Of a stretch of DNA of 6,427 nucleotides, positions 5,345-6,427 are shown one piece after another. The notes under the pieces are model-generated. The model did no database searches, was not told the origin of the DNA, and saw only the letters and a list, made by a program, of their open reading frames with translations. Numbering within the stretch: position 1 is the first letter of the stretch; the number at the start of each line of letters is the position of its first letter. This DNA is from Chloroflexota bacterium. GTDB lineage: Bacteria; Chloroflexota; Anaerolineae; Anaerolineales; Villigracilaceae. The translations under genes and the position numbers were made by a program. The stretch is from the NCBI GenBank assembly GCA_016191895.1, contig JACPVD010000014.1, positions 1-6,427 of the forward strand. Reading direction: 5' to 3'.

Positions 5345-5695
5345 ATGACCGTACTGAGAATCCCAACCCCTTTACGCGCCTACACCGGCGGAAAAAGTGA
5401 AGTGATCGTCAGCGGAGCATACGTTTTAGACACGCTGACCGACCTGACCAGCCAGTATCCCGCCATCAAACCGCATCTTTTCAACGAAAGCGGTGAACTG
5501 CGCCCCTTTGTGAACCTGTTCGTGGGCGAAAGCAACATCAAAGACCTGCAAGGCGTGGAAACACCCATCAAGGACGGCGACAGACTCATGTTGATCCCGT
5601 CCGTTGCGGGTGGGGCATACCCTCACCCCAGCCTTCTCCCAAAGGGAGAGGGGACTCAGACTCCCTTCTCCTTCCGGGAGAAGGGTAGGGGATGA
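5345..5695 (+). CDS. cysO: CysO-like sulfur carrier with a 26-residue C-terminal extension
   Basis: Residues 1-90 form a complete ThiS/MoaD-type beta-grasp carrier: MTVLRIPTPLRAYTGG at the start, YPAIKPHLF (38-46), GELRPFVNLFVG (50-61) and LIPSVAGG (83-90). The end resembles CysO, which stops at AVAGG. Here the frame does not stop after G89-G90. It runs on for 26 residues, beginning AYPHPS and ending EKGRG, encoded entirely by a palindromic repeat. As adenylation needs a free C-terminal glycine, the carrier would be inactive unless trimmed. The start ATG has only a weak GAGAGAG (5328-5334) upstream. The gene follows mec by 97 bases, with a hairpin between, and ends seven bases before the E1 gene, so it belongs to the operon. 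It is a paralogue of the carrier at 2609. Confidence 0.82.
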   Translation: MTVLRIPTPLRAYTGGKSEVIVSGAYVLDTLTDLTSQYPAIKPHLFNESGELRPFVNLFVGESNIKDLQGVETPIKDGDRLMLIPSVAGGAYPHPSLLPKGEGTQTPFSFREKGRG

Positions 5696-5699
5696 GGGC
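5618..5699. repeat. Palindromic intergenic-type repeat inserted at the end of cysO
   Basis: CCCTCACCCC (5620-5629) and GGGG-A-TGAGGG (5688-5698) form the outer arms, complementary except for one extra A. Inside are two hairpins: TTCTCCC (5634-5640) with GGGAGAG (5644-5650), and CCCTTCTCC (5663-5671) with GGAGAAGGG (5677-5685). This CCCTCACCCC...CTCTCCC pattern is a dispersed palindromic repeat usually found between genes in many bacteria; that family recognition is from memory. Here it starts within two codons of the Gly-Gly codons of cysO and supplies both the cysO stop and the ribosome binding site of the next gene. Confidence 0.78.
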
Positions 5700-5702
5700 A
5701 AA

Positions 5703-6427
5703 ATGATCGAAGAACTCTCCCACGACCAAATCCTGCGTTACTCGCGCCACCTGCTCATGCCCGAAGTCGGTTTGCAGGGACAACTCAAACTCAAGAACTC
5801 CTCCGCGCTGGTCATCGGCACGGGCGGACTTGGCTCCCCCGTTGCGCTATATCTTGCGGCGGCGGGCATTGGCCGCATTGGGCTGGTGGATTATGACACC
5901 GTCGACTCATCGAATTTACAGCGCCAGGTCATTCATGGAACAAGCACGGTTGGAAAGTTGAAAGTGGATAGCGCGCGCGACCGTCTCATGGATTTGAATC
6001 CCGACATTCAAATCGACGTTTACAACGAGCCATACACGTCCGAAAACGCGTTTCGCATCGCGAAGGATTACGATGTCATCATCGACGGCACCGATAACTT
6101 CCCCACCCGCTATCTCACCAACGATGTCTGCGTGATGCTTGGCAAGCCGAATGTGTACGGCTCCATCTTTCGCTTCGACGGGCAGGTCAGCGTCTTTTAC
6201 GCGAAGGAAGGGCCGTGCTATCGCTGTCTCTTTCCCGAACCGCCCCCGCCCGGCCTTGTCCCTTCGTGCGCGGAGGGCGGTGTGCTCGGCGTTCTCCCCG
6301 GCACCGTCGGCACACTGCAAGCCACAGAAGCCATTAAAGTTTTGCTGGGTATCGGCGAGCCACTCATCGGCAAACTGCTTTTGTACAACGCGCTCGACAT
6401 GTCGTTCGATTTCGTCACGCAGAAAAA
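5703..6427 (+). CDS. moeB: MoeB/MoeZ/ThiF-type E1-like adenylyltransferase (partial)
   Basis: Open from ATG 5703 to the right edge, 241 codons seen. It begins MIEELSHDQILRYSRHLLMPEVG, the usual start of MoeB/ThiF proteins. The ATP-binding loop is GTGGLGSP (39-46), followed by LVDYDTVDSSNLQRQ (61-75), the IIDGTDNF segment, and the first zinc pair C172-x-x-C175. C189 in PSCAEGG follows. The second CxxC and a possible C-terminal rhodanese domain, which would tell MoeZ from MoeB, lie at or beyond the edge. The enzyme would adenylate the Gly-Gly tail of the carriers at 2609 and 5345 so that sulfur can be loaded; in M. tuberculosis MoeZ does this for CysO. The ribosome binding site GAGG (5694-5697) lies in the 3' arm of the repeat, and the start is seven bases after the cysO stop, so coupled translation is likely. 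Confidence 0.9.
   Translation, partial: MIEELSHDQILRYSRHLLMPEVGLQGQLKLKNSSALVIGTGGLGSPVALYLAAAGIGRIGLVDYDTVDSSNLQRQVIHGTSTVGKLKVDSARDRLMDLNPDIQIDVYNEPYTSENAFRIAKDYDVIIDGTDNFPTRYLTNDVCVMLGKPNVYGSIFRFDGQVSVFYAKEGPCYRCLFPEPPPPGLVPSCAEGGVLGVLPGTVGTLQATEAIKVLLGIGEPLIGKLLLYNALDMSFDFVTQK

Noticed and set aside
5618..5695. The CysO extension as a real functional domain
   Set aside because: It is fully encoded by a palindromic repeat of intergenic type and is low-complexity, so an accidental read-through is the simpler view.

Overview
The window looks like a chromosomal stretch from a Chloroflexota bacterium, probably class Anaerolineae. The signs are a GC-moderate sequence, a Thr/Pro-rich linker behind a lipoprotein signal, near-leaderless starts behind TAnnAT boxes, and an EF-G of the bacterial EF-G-like branch. 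This placement is an inference from style, not from a marker gene. No CRISPR array, tRNA, rRNA, insertion sequence or phage gene is visible.

Left part (1-2881). A partial minus-strand membrane protein, perhaps a thioredoxin-family protein, runs off the left edge. It is divergent from an elongation factor G paralogue (415-2496) that has a near-perfect promoter (TTGACA-N17-TACAAT). That gene ends in a tract of degenerate heptamer repeats and a strong intrinsic terminator. A small beta-grasp sulfur-carrier gene ending in Gly-Gly follows (2609-2881), apparently expressed without a leader.

Middle part (2916-3836). A minus-strand lipoprotein of unknown function is divergent from the main operon. 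The 345-base gap between them is full of signals: a candidate minus-strand promoter, short palindromes, a TTGACA-N16-TAAAAT promoter, a 17-codon leader peptide with two Cys codons (DCLCL), several mutually exclusive RNA pairings, and a hairpin with a T-run just before the next gene.

Right part (3837-6427). Four genes form what looks like a protein-bound-sulfur cysteine pathway, as known from Mycobacterium tuberculosis (CysM-Mec-CysO with the activating enzyme MoeZ). They are a PLP-dependent cysteine synthase (cysM-like), a JAMM metalloprotease (mec-like), a ThiS/MoaD-like sulfur carrier (cysO-like) and an E1-like adenylyltransferase (moeB/moeZ-like, cut by the right edge). In the expected scheme, the E1 adenylates the carrier's C-terminal Gly-Gly, the carrier becomes a thiocarboxylate, CysM uses it to make a carrier-cysteine adduct, and the JAMM protease frees cysteine.

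Three points deserve a second look. First, the Cys-codon leader peptide and terminator before cysM suggest cysteine-responsive attenuation. Second, a palindromic intergenic-type repeat has been read into the end of cysO, burying its Gly-Gly under 26 extra residues, so the carrier would need trimming (perhaps by the adjacent JAMM protein) or would be inactive. Third, a second carrier with a clean Gly-Gly end sits 1.2 kb upstream of cysM. Hairpins also lie in the intercistronic gaps, one of which hides the mec ribosome binding site.
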